A stretch of 64,000 nt of DNA from WTGA01 sp965231865 (GCA_965231865.1 CBDDOJ010000002.1:1550001-1614000); one strand, 5' to 3'. Shown: positions 1 to 8,761, numbered from the stretch's first letter. A program made the numbers and translations. The notes: a model not told the origin generated them from the sequence alone.

Positions 1-109
1 CATTTTTCTCGCTTCGGACCAGGCGTCCAGGGTCAGCGGACAGATCATGAATGTCGATGGTCACCTGGAAAACATCCCAACCATGGATGATCTGGAATCC
101 CCTCCTTGA
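1..109 (+). CDS. Short-chain dehydrogenase/reductase, C-terminal end (partial)
   Basis: The first 109 bases read open in frame 2 and end in TGA at 107-109. The peptide contains FLASDQASRVSGQIMNVDGH, which is the usual C-terminal signature of classical SDR oxidoreductases (FLASDxAsxitGqxxnVDGG). The rest of the gene lies left of the window. It ends 15 bases before the acyl-CoA dehydrogenase, so it is probably the first visible gene of the same operon. By position it could supply the 3-hydroxyacyl or alcohol oxidation step of the CoA pathway encoded downstream, but the substrate cannot be read from this fragment. Confidence 0.75.
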   Translation, partial: IFLASDQASRVSGQIMNVDGHLENIPTMDDLESPP

Positions 110-124
110 CCGTCCATCCGGAAA

Positions 125-1288
125 ATGAATTTCGATTACACTGAAGAGCAGAAACTGCTCATTGAAACGGCCAGGCGTTTTGTGGAGGAAGAACTCTATC
201 CCCATGAAGAGGAAGTGGAGCGCAGCGGCCAGATACCCGAAGACCTCAGGCGGCACATCATTGACAAGTCCCTGGAACTGGGTCTTTATGCCGCGAACAT
301 GCCGGAAGAACTGGGCGGTGGCGGGCTGGACCCCCTGTCAATGTGCCTGCTTGACCGGGAACTCGGGCGGGTCGGGTATGCCCTGCAATACACGGTGGCG
401 CGGCCGAGCAACATACTCCAGGCGTGTGTGGGGGAGCAACGGGAAAAATACCTGACTCCCTGCATCCGGGGCGAAAAGACAGATTGCCTGGCTCTGACCG
501 AACCGGGGGCAGGCTCGGATGTCCGGTCCATGTCGTGCAGGGCGGACCGGGACGGGGAGGATTTTCTCATTACCGGGACGAAGCACTTTATCAGCCATGC
601 CGACGTTTCCGATTTTGTGATTCTCTTTGCCGCCACCGGCGTGCAGGATACGGCCCGGGGGCCAAGGAAAAAAATCACGGCTTTTCTCGTGGACATGGGG
701 GAACCTGGGTTTACCGTCCGGCGGGGATACGACAGCGTTTCCCACCGCGGGTACCACAACTGCATTCTGGAATTCGACCATTGCCGGGTCCCGTCTTCAC
801 AGGTCCTGGGGGAGGTGGATCAGGGATTTGAAGTCGCGAACGACTGGCTCGGCAATACCCGCCTGCAGGTGGCCGCCATTTGTCTTGGCCGATGTGACCG
901 GGCCTATGAACTGGCCTGTGACTATGCGGCGACCCGTACCCAGTTCAACCAGACCATCGGCAAGTTCCAGGGGGTTGGTTTCAAGCTCGCGGACATGGTG
1001 CTGAAACTCCGATCCGCGGAGCTGGTGACCTACTATGCCGGCGCCAGGGCCAGCGAGAACAAAATGACGGACATGGATGCGGCACTGGCCAAGCTGGCTG
1101 CCACCGAGGCCCTGGCCTACATTGCGGATGAGGCCATCCAGATTCATGGGGGGATGGGGCTGATGTCCGACCTGCCCCTGGAAAGAATCTGGAGAGATGC
1201 CCGGGTAGAGAGAATCTGGGAAGGGACCAGTGAAATCCAGCGATTGATCGTTTCCCGTTCAATATTGCGTCCGCTGGAAAATCGGTAG
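125..1288 (+). CDS. Acyl-CoA dehydrogenase
   Basis: A 387-residue protein of normal family length. It has the N-terminal helical domain, the middle beta-domain motif LALTEPGAGSDV (about residues 120-132), and the C-terminal motifs IQIHGGMG and RIWEGTSEIQ. The Glu of the EGTSEIQ motif (about E366) is the position of the catalytic base in medium-chain-type enzymes. The family is FAD-dependent, introduces a 2,3-double bond into an acyl-CoA and passes electrons to ETF. It sits between an SDR and an NDP-forming CoA ligase, with a CaiD-like hydratase following, which resembles beta-oxidation of an activated carnitine/butyrobetaine-type or propionate/acrylate-type acid. E. coli CaiA has a different motif at the catalytic position, so orthology to CaiA is not claimed. 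Substrate unknown. Confidence 0.88.
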   Translation: MNFDYTEEQKLLIETARRFVEEELYPHEEEVERSGQIPEDLRRHIIDKSLELGLYAANMPEELGGGGLDPLSMCLLDRELGRVGYALQYTVARPSNILQACVGEQREKYLTPCIRGEKTDCLALTEPGAGSDVRSMSCRADRDGEDFLITGTKHFISHADVSDFVILFAATGVQDTARGPRKKITAFLVDMGEPGFTVRRGYDSVSHRGYHNCILEFDHCRVPSSQVLGEVDQGFEVANDWLGNTRLQVAAICLGRCDRAYELACDYAATRTQFNQTIGKFQGVGFKLADMVLKLRSAELVTYYAGARASENKMTDMDAALAKLAATEALAYIADEAIQIHGGMGLMSDLPLERIWRDARVERIWEGTSEIQRLIVSRSILRPLENR

Positions 1289-1299
1289 AAACCTCAACC

Positions 1300-3369
1300 A
1301 TGCGAGTGGACCCGAAACGGCTTCTGCGTTGCCTTAACCCGAAATCCATCGCGGTGGTCGGGGGCACCGAAGCGGAGCGGGTCCTTGAACAGAGCCGGAA
1401 ACTGGACTATCAGGGTGAGATGTGGGCCATTAATCCCGGACGGGAGTCCATGGCGGGCATTCGCTGTGTGCAATCCCTGGAAGACCTGCCGGGCATTCCC
1501 GACGTTGTGTTCATCGGTGTCCCGGCGGAACCCAGTATCGATCTGGTCCGCCGACTGAATGATTTGGGGGCCGGGGGCGCGGTGTGCCTGGCTTCGGGCT
1601 TCAAGGAAGTGGGCCAGGATGGCCGGGACCGGCAGCAGGATCTGGTGGCCGCGGCCGGGGATATGCCGGTGCTGGGCCCCAATTGCTACGGGTATGTCAA
1701 TACCCTGCTGGGGGCCGCGTTGTTTCCGGACCAGCATGGGTTGTCGAGAACGGAATCGGGAGTGGCCATCATTTCGTGCAGCGGCAACATTGGAATCAAC
1801 TTTACGATGCAGCAAAGAGGGTTGTCCATCGCCTGGTTGATTACCGTGGGCAACCAGGCGGTGGTCGGCATTGAGGAAGCGGTATCGGCGGCCCTGCAAA
1901 ACGACCGGATCCAGGCGATCGGCATTCATATCGAGGGGATCCGGGACCTGCCCCGGTTTGTCTCACTGGCCGACGAGGCCAGACAGAAGAGAAAACCCAT
2001 TGTCGTGCTGAAAACCGGAAAATCGGAGACCGGTGCCCGGATCACACTCAGCCATACCGCCACGCTGGCAGGGGAGGACCGCCTCTATGCTGCCCTGTTC
2101 GATCGTCTTGGAGTGGGGCAGGTGGAGACCATCGAAGAATTTCTGGAGGCGTTGAAACTGGCCTCGGTCACCGGGCCGCTGAAAGGAAACCGTATCGCAT
2201 CCATGAGCTGCTCCGGTGGGGAAGCCTCGCTGATTGCGGATCTGTCCGCCCGGCGTGCCGTCCATTTCCCAGCCCTGGAACCCGGCCACCGGAAAAAACT
2301 GCAGGGCACCCTGAACGAATACGTTCAGGTGGACAATCCACTGGATTACCACACCTTTATCTGGGGTGAACCGGAGAAAATGAGGAAGACCTTTTCCGCA
2401 ATGATGGAAGGAGAATTTGATCTCACGGTCCTGATTATTGATTATCCATTGATCAATGACTGCCAAATGGAAGATTGGGAAGTCGCGACCCAGGCATTCA
2501 TCGACGCCTGTCGAAGAACGAGAGCACGGGGCGCCGTGGTGACCTGCCTGTCGGAAAGCTTTGCTCCGGAAATCCATAAACGGCTGATTGAAAAAGGGAT
2601 TACGCCACTGCATGGCATGGACCAGGCCCTTGCGGCGATTGAGGCGGTCAGCCGGGTCGGAATGGCCTGGGATGACTGGCTGCTGCCGGCAGTCGGGCCA
2701 ACCGGGCCGGAACCGGCCGCAGGGCAGGGCGTCGGGCTGGACGAGTCCGAAGCGAAAGGGCTGCTGGCGCAACATGGAATCCCCGTTCCGGATTCGGTCC
2801 GGATTGGGCCAGGGTCCCGGGAACTGGATGGAGGGAAACATCCCGGATTCCCCCTTGTGCTGAAAGCGATTTCAACCGATATTACACACAAGTCGGAATT
2901 GAACGCCGTGGTGGTGGGTATCCGGTCGGAAAGTGAACTGGCCGGGCACGCTGCGCGGTTGTTCCGACTGTCGGACACGCTGATGCTGGAGACCATGGTG
3001 GAAGACAGTGTTGCCGAGTTGCTGGTTGGAGTAGGCCAGGACCCCCATTTCGGTCATTACCTCATACTGGGATCGGGCGGCACGCTGGTGGAACTGGTGG
3101 GTGACCGGGAAATCGTGTTGTTTCCGTTGACGGAAAAGCGAATTCTCCGAGCGCTGAAGAAACTGAAAATCTGGCGTTTGCTCAACGGGTACCGGGGAAA
3201 GCCCATGGCGGATATCGGGGCGGTGGTCAAGACCGTTCTGGCCCTCCAGGTGCTGATGGAACAACGCGGTGGGGAGATCGTCGAACTGGAGATCAATCCG
3301 CTCATGGTCAAGGCGGACCGCCGTGGTGCGGTGGCGGCCGATGCCCTGGTTAGAATGAGAAACCAATGA
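1300..3369 (+). CDS. NDP-forming acyl-CoA synthetase (fused alpha and beta subunits)
   Basis: A 689-residue protein with the layout of ADP-forming acetyl-CoA synthetases. It has an N-terminal CoA-binding Rossmann domain (SIAVVGGTEAE near residue 14), succinyl-CoA-ligase-like domains with GPNCYGYVN and LSHTATLAG, and a C-terminal ATP-grasp domain (FPLVLKAISTDITHKSE through VELEINPLMV). The His of LSHTATLAG aligns with the phosphohistidine used in this family. It activates a carboxylic acid to its CoA thioester using ATP. It starts 11 bases after the acyl-CoA dehydrogenase and ends 18 bases before the hydratase, so all three are probably co-transcribed. Likely substrates given the neighbours are carnitine-like betaines or acrylate/3-hydroxypropionate; this is inference. 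Confidence 0.85.
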   Translation: MRVDPKRLLRCLNPKSIAVVGGTEAERVLEQSRKLDYQGEMWAINPGRESMAGIRCVQSLEDLPGIPDVVFIGVPAEPSIDLVRRLNDLGAGGAVCLASGFKEVGQDGRDRQQDLVAAAGDMPVLGPNCYGYVNTLLGAALFPDQHGLSRTESGVAIISCSGNIGINFTMQQRGLSIAWLITVGNQAVVGIEEAVSAALQNDRIQAIGIHIEGIRDLPRFVSLADEARQKRKPIVVLKTGKSETGARITLSHTATLAGEDRLYAALFDRLGVGQVETIEEFLEALKLASVTGPLKGNRIASMSCSGGEASLIADLSARRAVHFPALEPGHRKKLQGTLNEYVQVDNPLDYHTFIWGEPEKMRKTFSAMMEGEFDLTVLIIDYPLINDCQMEDWEVATQAFIDACRRTRARGAVVTCLSESFAPEIHKRLIEKGITPLHGMDQALAAIEAVSRVGMAWDDWLLPAVGPTGPEPAAGQGVGLDESEAKGLLAQHGIPVPDSVRIGPGSRELDGGKHPGFPLVLKAISTDITHKSELNAVVVGIRSESELAGHAARLFRLSDTLMLETMVEDSVAELLVGVGQDPHFGHYLILGSGGTLVELVGDREIVLFPLTEKRILRALKKLKIWRLLNGYRGKPMADIGAVVKTVLALQVLMEQRGGEIVELEINPLMVKADRRGAVAADALVRMRNQ

Positions 3370-3387
3370 ATCGTACAGGAGACCAAT

Positions 3388-4170
3388 ATGTCTGATGCAG
3401 TCAAAACAACGACCCGGGGAGCGGTCCTTGAGGTCGTGCTGGACCGCCCCAAGGCGAATGCCATTGACAGTCCGACCAGCCGGGAGCTGGGCCGGATTTT
3501 TTCCGGGTTCAGGGATGATCCGGACTTGCGAGTCGCGGTCCTGACCGGCGCAGGGGAAAGGTTTTTTTGTGCGGGCTGGGATTTGAAGGCGGCCGCACAA
3601 GGAGAGGGTGCGACCGCGGATTTTGGGGCGGGTGGTTTTGGCGGACTGCAGGAATTGCCGGACCTGAACAAACCGGTGATTGTCGCGGTCAATGGCATTG
3701 CCTGCGGGGGTGGTTTTGAACTGATGATTTCCGGGGATATTGTCCTCGCAGCCGAACATGCCAGTTTTGCTTTGCCGGAAATCAATGCCGGAACCCTGGC
3801 GGACGCCGCCACGATCAAATTGCCCAAACGGGTGCCGTATCACGTGGCCATGGAGTTGTTGTTGACGGGGCGGTGGATGGATGTCCAGGAGGCGGCAAAA
3901 TGGGGCCTAGTCAATGAAATTGTCGAAGCAGACCGGTTGATGGACCGTGCAAGAGAGCTGGCCCAAATGCTGGCAGCGGGCCCACCCCTGGTGTTTTCGG
4001 CCATCAAGGAAACGGTCCGGGCAACCGAGAACATGGATTTCCAGGATGCCATCAACCTGCTCAACGCACAGGGATTGAAGACCGTGAAAACATTGTATGG
4101 CAGCGAGGACATGTGCGAGGGCGCACGGGCGTTCGCCGAGAAACGCGAGCCGGTCTGGAAAGGAATTTGA
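3388..4170 (+). CDS. Enoyl-CoA hydratase, carnitinyl-CoA dehydratase (CaiD)-like
   Basis: A 260-residue crotonase-fold protein very close in length and motif order to E. coli CaiD as I recall it: LDRPKANAID near residue 20, FFCAGWDLKAAA near 63, DFGAGGFGGLQE near 80, the oxyanion/active-site motif CGGGFEL near 110, FALPE near 132 and a C-terminal EKREPVWKG. Both active-site Glu residues of the family (GGGFE and FALPE) are present. The segment after FALPE reads INAGTLADAATIKLPK rather than the usual PDSGG stretch, so substrate preference may have shifted. CaiD hydrates crotonobetainyl-CoA to carnitinyl-CoA; acryloyl-CoA hydration is an alternative in view of the DddP-like neighbour. AGGAGACCAAT before the ATG supports the start. 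Confidence 0.8.
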   Translation: MSDAVKTTTRGAVLEVVLDRPKANAIDSPTSRELGRIFSGFRDDPDLRVAVLTGAGERFFCAGWDLKAAAQGEGATADFGAGGFGGLQELPDLNKPVIVAVNGIACGGGFELMISGDIVLAAEHASFALPEINAGTLADAATIKLPKRVPYHVAMELLLTGRWMDVQEAAKWGLVNEIVEADRLMDRARELAQMLAAGPPLVFSAIKETVRATENMDFQDAINLLNAQGLKTVKTLYGSEDMCEGARAFAEKREPVWKGI

Positions 4171-4231
4171 ACCGCAGTGTTCCGGCCGCTTCCATTAATC
4201 ATCCACCCCTGACACACCTTCGAGCCCCATC

Positions 4232-5467
4232 ATGAATTTATCCTCCGGCAATGTTACGGCCCGTCAGCATGGCGCAATGGAATTTTCCGAAGCCCCGGTT
4301 GATATCGATAGCGTAAGAAGATACCGGCTTGGCCGGATCAAAGAGCAACTGGCCCGGCTGGACTATGCCGGAATACTGCTGTTCGACCAGGTGAACTGCC
4401 GCTATGCCTGTGATGCGACGAATATGCAGGTCTGGTGTTCACACTATGAAACCCGGTGTGTCTTCATTGCAACGGACGGTCCCTTGATTCTGTTTGATTA
4501 TGGCGACTATCCCCACCTTGCCGAGGGCATTCCGACCATCGACGAATATCGGGTGAATTCCTCGTTTTTCTATTTTGCGGCGGGCAGCCGGTCCGAAGAA
4601 AAAGCCCATCTTTTTGCGGACCAGATCAGTGACCTGGTCCATATCTATGGCGGCGGCAATACCCGGCTGGCGATCGACCGGTTGTCCTATACCGGTTGCA
4701 AACCCCTGCTTGACAGGGGAGTGGATATTCACGATGGACTGGAGGTCATGGAACTTGCCCGGGCAATCAAATCACCCGAGGAACTGGTGTTGATGCAGCA
4801 GGCCATTGACGTATGCGAAATCGGGATGGAAAAAATGCGCGAGGCACTGGTGCCGGGGATCACCGAAAATGCATTGTGGGCGAAACTCCATGAAGCCAAC
4901 GTTTCTCTGGGTGGCGAATGGATCGAGACCCGCCTGCTGTCCTCCGGCCCCAGAACCTTCCCCTGGTTCAGGGAGTCATCAATGAGAAAGATCGAGGACG
5001 GGGATATCGTCAGTTTTGATACCGACCTGATTGGCCCCTACGGATATTGCGCCGACCTCTCCCGCAGCTGGGTATGCGGAGACAGGCCGAGCGACGAGCA
5101 GCGCAGGATCTATGCCTTCGCCTATGCCCAGATTCAGCACAATGTTGCCATGCTCATGCCGGGCATGACCTTTTTTGAGGCCTCCGAAGCGGGCTGGAAA
5201 ATTCCCCGGGAATTCGCCAACAACAAGTATTCCTCCATGATCCATGGTGTGGGGCTGGCGGATGAATATCCCAGTATCAAGCACATCGACAAGTATCCCC
5301 TGGCGGGATATGAGGGGACCATTGAGGAAAACATGACGTTGTGCATCGAATCCTATATCGGTTCGGAGCGCAGCGGAGAAGGGGTCAAACTGGAGGAACA
5401 GGTGTTGATCACCCGGGACGGGGCGAAGGTATTGTCCCGGTACCCGATGGAACTGGACTGGCTTTGA
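4232..5467 (+). CDS. dddP: M24-fold metalloenzyme, DddP-type DMSP lyase candidate
   Basis: A 411-residue creatinase/aminopeptidase-fold protein. The six metal ligands known for DddP are all found at matching spacing: D263 and D265 in SFDTDLIG, D275 in CADLSRSW, H338 in MIHGVGLADE, E373 in CIESYIG and E388 in KLEEQVLIT. Asp344, six residues after the ligand His, corresponds to the catalytic Asp of DddP; M24 peptidases usually have a His in this region. The segment GGEWIETRLLSSGPRTFPWF is also nearly DddP-like. DddP cleaves DMSP to dimethyl sulfide and acrylate. The CoA ligase, hydratase and dehydrogenase upstream could process acrylate. A cleaved betaine or a proline peptide are alternatives. 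No clear SD precedes 4232, and ATG 4277 is another possible start. Confidence 0.72.
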   Translation: MNLSSGNVTARQHGAMEFSEAPVDIDSVRRYRLGRIKEQLARLDYAGILLFDQVNCRYACDATNMQVWCSHYETRCVFIATDGPLILFDYGDYPHLAEGIPTIDEYRVNSSFFYFAAGSRSEEKAHLFADQISDLVHIYGGGNTRLAIDRLSYTGCKPLLDRGVDIHDGLEVMELARAIKSPEELVLMQQAIDVCEIGMEKMREALVPGITENALWAKLHEANVSLGGEWIETRLLSSGPRTFPWFRESSMRKIEDGDIVSFDTDLIGPYGYCADLSRSWVCGDRPSDEQRRIYAFAYAQIQHNVAMLMPGMTFFEASEAGWKIPREFANNKYSSMIHGVGLADEYPSIKHIDKYPLAGYEGTIEENMTLCIESYIGSERSGEGVKLEEQVLITRDGAKVLSRYPMELDWL

Positions 5468-5470
5468 TCC

Positions 5471-5953
5471 ATGCTGGTTATCCGAGCCATCAGTCCATTT
5501 GCCCCGGAAGCGAGAGTGCTGATTGATGAACTCGACCGCTACCAGCGGTCCATCTATCCGGAAGAATCCAATCACCTGGATTCCATCCATGAGCTGGCGA
5601 AACCCAATGTATGTTTCCTCGGCGCCTATCTCGGGGGCAGACTGGTGGGGATTGGAGCCGTCAAGTACCTTTCCGGGGACTGCAAATATGGTGAAATCAA
5701 GCGTGTTTATGTCAAAAAATCAACAAGAAGGAAAGGTGTTTCCAGGCTTTTAATGAAGCAGCTTGAACGGAATGCACAAAACCGGGGGATTTCTGTATTG
5801 CGACTGGAGACGGGAGTTCATCAGCCGGAAGCCGTGGGCCTGTATGAAAAACTGGGATACATCCGGTGTGGCCGTTTCGGAGAGTATCCAGACGATCCGC
5901 TCTCCGTGTTCATGGAAAAGCAGCTGGAAGGAGGGAAGGGGCCTGACGAATAG
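5471..5953 (+). CDS. GNAT family N-acetyltransferase
   Basis: A 160-residue protein with the GNAT acetyl-CoA-binding core: the IKRVYVKKSTRRKGVSRLLM segment around residues 76-95 carries the (R/Q)xxGx(G/A)-type pyrophosphate loop, followed by the late beta strand and LYEKLGYIRCGRF near 130-142. It begins three bases after the stop of the DddP-like gene, so it is translated from the same message. GNAT proteins acetylate amines or N-termini; nothing here fixes the acceptor. It is the last gene of the left + strand block and ends about 34 bases from the stop of the oppositely oriented envelope operon. Confidence 0.8.
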   Translation: MLVIRAISPFAPEARVLIDELDRYQRSIYPEESNHLDSIHELAKPNVCFLGAYLGGRLVGIGAVKYLSGDCKYGEIKRVYVKKSTRRKGVSRLLMKQLERNAQNRGISVLRLETGVHQPEAVGLYEKLGYIRCGRFGEYPDDPLSVFMEKQLEGGKGPDE

Positions 5954-5986
5954 GTTTTTCCCTGTCGGGGGGTGGTTGATCCGGAT

Positions 5987-6928
5987 TTATGGAACCGGCA
6001 GGCCCAGAAAAGCCCCGTGATTCATCTCCGCGACTTTTCGCATGAGCGTCGCATACATGGCACGTCCATTGGGTGAAATAAAACCGATTCCGTGCACCCG
6101 AAAAATAGGAGACCCCTGCGCATTTTTCGTGTTCAGTCGCTCTACGGTATTGATCACCGCTTCATACGAAGGGCCGGTATAGTCATCGCCCAGCACATAG
6201 ATGGATTTTTTGCCGGGTTTGCCGGCGTAGGTGCGCAGTGCGGTTTCAAGCCCTTCAACGGGACTGCTGCTGGAAAAGGCCCCCCAGCTGCGCAACAGTA
6301 TTTTGATGCCTTCACGCCTTGCCGGCGTATCGGGAATCCACTGGCGCCGGGAACTTTGAAGGAGATAGAATCCATTGTCATTCATGACTTGAAATCCTTT
6401 TACCTGGGGGTGGATGTCCAGGAGTTTGTCCATGGTGTCGATGACATATTCCCAGATTACCTGCATGCTTCCAGATGTGTCCACAATGAAAATCACGTAT
6501 TGGCTGTCCACCGGTATTCCACCCACTTCCGGGTCTCTCTCCGGCACCGGCTTGCGGGAGGAAATGGCGGCTTTCTTCAATGATTTTTGGACCAGCTCAA
6601 GGCCTTCCTTTTCCCTCTTCAGATTCTCCAGGACACGCTCGGCCCGATTCACGGGTTCCTGCAGTTCATCGGCTGGGATGGGTGCCGGCGGAGAAGAAGG
6701 GGGATGACTTGCGTTCTGGATGGTTTCCCACAACGCGCGCAGGTTCCGGATGGCGTCCGATGCCTTTTCAATTTCCAGTTCCAGACGGGGGTCCCCTTCA
6801 CGGGCAGTCGATGCTACCGGGACCGGTTTCGTGACAATCAACAGGAGCAGGATGGCGCCAAAGGCACAGGTAACGATGTCGAGAAACGATAAACCAAAGA
6901 TTTCCGCATCCGATTTTCTTTTCTTCAT
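5987..6928 (-). CDS. ExbD-like transmembrane segment fused to a VWA domain (second copy)
   Basis: A 313-residue protein when started at ATG 6928, which overlaps the stop of the upstream gene as ATGA; an ORF opens 19 codons earlier but that extension lacks support. Residues 11-33 (FGLSFLDIVTCAFGAILLLL) form one transmembrane helix with Asp17 at its entry, the position of the proton-binding Asp of ExbD/TolR. A charged, helical linker follows (about 45-125), then a von Willebrand A domain with the metal-site motif DTSGS (D150, S152, S154). It is the last gene of the envelope operon and a paralogue of the gene before it. Likely inner-membrane anchored with VWA in the periplasm. No specific function known to me. 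Confidence 0.75.
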   Translation of the reverse strand: MKKRKSDAEIFGLSFLDIVTCAFGAILLLLIVTKPVPVASTAREGDPRLELEIEKASDAIRNLRALWETIQNASHPPSSPPAPIPADELQEPVNRAERVLENLKREKEGLELVQKSLKKAAISSRKPVPERDPEVGGIPVDSQYVIFIVDTSGSMQVIWEYVIDTMDKLLDIHPQVKGFQVMNDNGFYLLQSSRRQWIPDTPARREGIKILLRSWGAFSSSSPVEGLETALRTYAGKPGKKSIYVLGDDYTGPSYEAVINTVERLNTKNAQGSPIFRVHGIGFISPNGRAMYATLMRKVAEMNHGAFLGLPVP

Positions 6929-7992
6929 GGCCAGTCCGCCGCGGGAACGAGAAGCAGCCCGGCGGTGAATGCGGTCCATTGCCAATAGGCGGGAGCGGCA
7001 TCCGGGTCACCTTCCAGGGGCAGTAGAATCACATTTGTTGTCGGCGCGGGGGTGGAAAAGAAATTATGGGTGGTCTGCTCGAAAATCTTCAGCCGGCATT
7101 CACCGCTGACCACTTTGCTGCCGGGATTGCAGGCGGAAAACCAGCTGGAGGAGGCCTCCCCCTGTGTCGGCAGTCCGTCCGTGACGATATAAACATGGGT
7201 AGCGGGCGGGGACAACCGCTTCAAGGCATCAACCGCCGCTTCCAGGTTGGTCGCACCGGTCGGGACCAGATCATCCAGATCGTCAAACAAACGCTGAATC
7301 ACCTTTTCGCTTTGACTGCTCTCCCACCCCCGCCGACGCAGAAATTTAGCGTCGTCATTGAAGGCGATTACCGCAACCTCACTTTCCAGTGGCAGCCGGT
7401 TGAGCAGCCATCGGACCGTTCGTTTTGCACGCTGCCACTTTGGGCCCTTCTTCTTTTCGCTGTCTGATCGGATTTTGCGCGCAATGATGTCAATCAGCAC
7501 TTCATCCGTCATGGACGCGCTTCGATCAATCAGGATTGCGATTCTGGAGCCCTCCACTTTCATTCCAAGCAGATATTCTTCCTCGCCGATATTCGTATCC
7601 TCGACCACGTCCGCCTTTTGCTGTGGTTCCATGGAGACAATTTCATCCTGCAGGGCTTTGATACTCGCCTGTTCCTGCTGTATCGCACGGTTTAACCGAT
7701 TCAGTTCCTGCTGAACCGCTTCGATGTCGCGGACCTGCTTCTTTTCGGAAGCTTCCCGGTCTTCCCTTTGGCTGGCCGCCTGATCGATCTTTTCCCTGAG
7801 TCTGGCCTTTTCCCGATTCAGCGTCGACAGGATTTCTGTCTGTACGACAACAGGTTCCCGGTCAACAGTTTGGGGGACGGTACTGATGTTGTGCTTAACA
7901 ATCAGAAACAGGAGTACAATGGCTCCGAGTCCACAGGCCATGACATCCAGAAAAGCAAGAAAGCTGCCTTGGTTGCGCCGGTTTGGTTTCAT
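6925..7992 (-). CDS. ExbD-like transmembrane segment fused to a VWA domain (first copy)
   Basis: A 355-residue protein. Residues 10-33 form a single transmembrane helix beginning SFLAFLDVMACGLGA, with Asp16 where ExbD/TolR carry their essential membrane Asp (ExbD: PFIDVMLVLL). Residues about 55-120 are a Glu/Gln/Lys-rich coiled coil. From about 145 a von Willebrand A domain shows a full metal-site set: DRSAS (D156, S158, S160), Thr248 in TGATNL and Asp272 in TDGLPT. It starts 15 bases after the ExbB-like gene and overlaps the next gene by four bases. The order ExbB then two ExbD-VWA proteins suggests a stator complex with periplasmic VWA domains. Function not known. Confidence 0.77.
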   Translation of the reverse strand: MKPNRRNQGSFLAFLDVMACGLGAIVLLFLIVKHNISTVPQTVDREPVVVQTEILSTLNREKARLREKIDQAASQREDREASEKKQVRDIEAVQQELNRLNRAIQQEQASIKALQDEIVSMEPQQKADVVEDTNIGEEEYLLGMKVEGSRIAILIDRSASMTDEVLIDIIARKIRSDSEKKKGPKWQRAKRTVRWLLNRLPLESEVAVIAFNDDAKFLRRRGWESSQSEKVIQRLFDDLDDLVPTGATNLEAAVDALKRLSPPATHVYIVTDGLPTQGEASSSWFSACNPGSKVVSGECRLKIFEQTTHNFFSTPAPTTNVILLPLEGDPDAAPAYWQWTAFTAGLLLVPAADWP

Positions 7993-8007
7993 GGTGACAA
8001 CGAATCA

Positions 8008-8760
8008 TCAACTGATTCGATTCAGCAAAAACTCTTCGCAATACCGTTGTATGTCAACGAGTCGCCGGTCCTGGGTTCGCTGCAGGAAGTGAAGCATCAA
8101 CATCAGGAGGATACTGATAATGAGAGCGACAAATGTTGAGTTGAAGGCAATACCCAGGCTGGCGGTCATCCCGGATATGTCGCCCGCCAACGCCTGGTCG
8201 GCCTGGGAAAGTGCCTGCCCAATTCCCCGAACGGTGCCGATGAACCCGATGGACGGAATGGCCCAGATCATGTACCGGATCATGGAGTTGTCGGCTTCCA
8301 GCCGCATGGCAAGTGCGTCAATGCTGGTCTGAATCGCATCCGAGGTATTTTGGACATCCTCGGTGATCCGGTATCTTCTCAGGCTCGCTTTCAGGGTCTC
8401 GACCAGCTGCGTCCGGCCAATATGCTCCGGAAGGGATTCAAGCTCCCCAAGATTGTCAGCCAGTTGTGAGTTCTGCACATCCACATCTTCCAGCAGGTCA
8501 ACGTCGAACAGATATTGTTCTTTCGAAATCTCACGCAATTTCAATACAATCTGTACGATGCAGTAAAACATCAGAATGATGCAGATTTCCTGCTCCCAAT
8601 CCTTGAGAATGACGATCAGGTCTCTGGGCGCAGACTGGCCGGCTTGCGCTGCGGCTTCAATGATCTTTTCAGCACTTGGACGAATATAGCGGGTATAGAC
8701 GGCATGGACCGCCAATACAATCAACAACAAAATGGCAATGCCTCGAATGGATTCCTTCAC
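8008..8760 (-). CDS. MotA/TolQ/ExbB-type proton channel
   Basis: A 250-residue membrane protein with hydrophobic segments at about 5-23, 57-76, 162-180 and 200-226. The last two carry the family signature: IGFIGTVRGIGQAL followed by MTASLGIAFNSTFVALIISI. Such proteins form pentameric inner-membrane channels that use the ion gradient with an ExbD/TolR/MotB partner. Here the only partners are the two ExbD-VWA fusions immediately downstream. The start is GTG at 8760, one base after the stop of the 55-residue membrane protein, indicating translational coupling. This is not a plain TolQ or ExbB locus: no tolR, tolA or tonB is nearby. Confidence 0.85.
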   Translation of the reverse strand: MKESIRGIAILLLIVLAVHAVYTRYIRPSAEKIIEAAAQAGQSAPRDLIVILKDWEQEICIILMFYCIVQIVLKLREISKEQYLFDVDLLEDVDVQNSQLADNLGELESLPEHIGRTQLVETLKASLRRYRITEDVQNTSDAIQTSIDALAMRLEADNSMIRYMIWAIPSIGFIGTVRGIGQALSQADQALAGDISGMTASLGIAFNSTFVALIISILLMLMLHFLQRTQDRRLVDIQRYCEEFLLNRIS

Positions 8761-8761
8761 T

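Noticed and set aside
5987..8760. ZorAB-type (Zorya) anti-phage system
   Set aside because: The ExbB/MotA-like protein is short and four-span without the long ZorA tail; the partners carry VWA and not OmpA-like domains; no ZorC, ZorD or ZorE gene is present.
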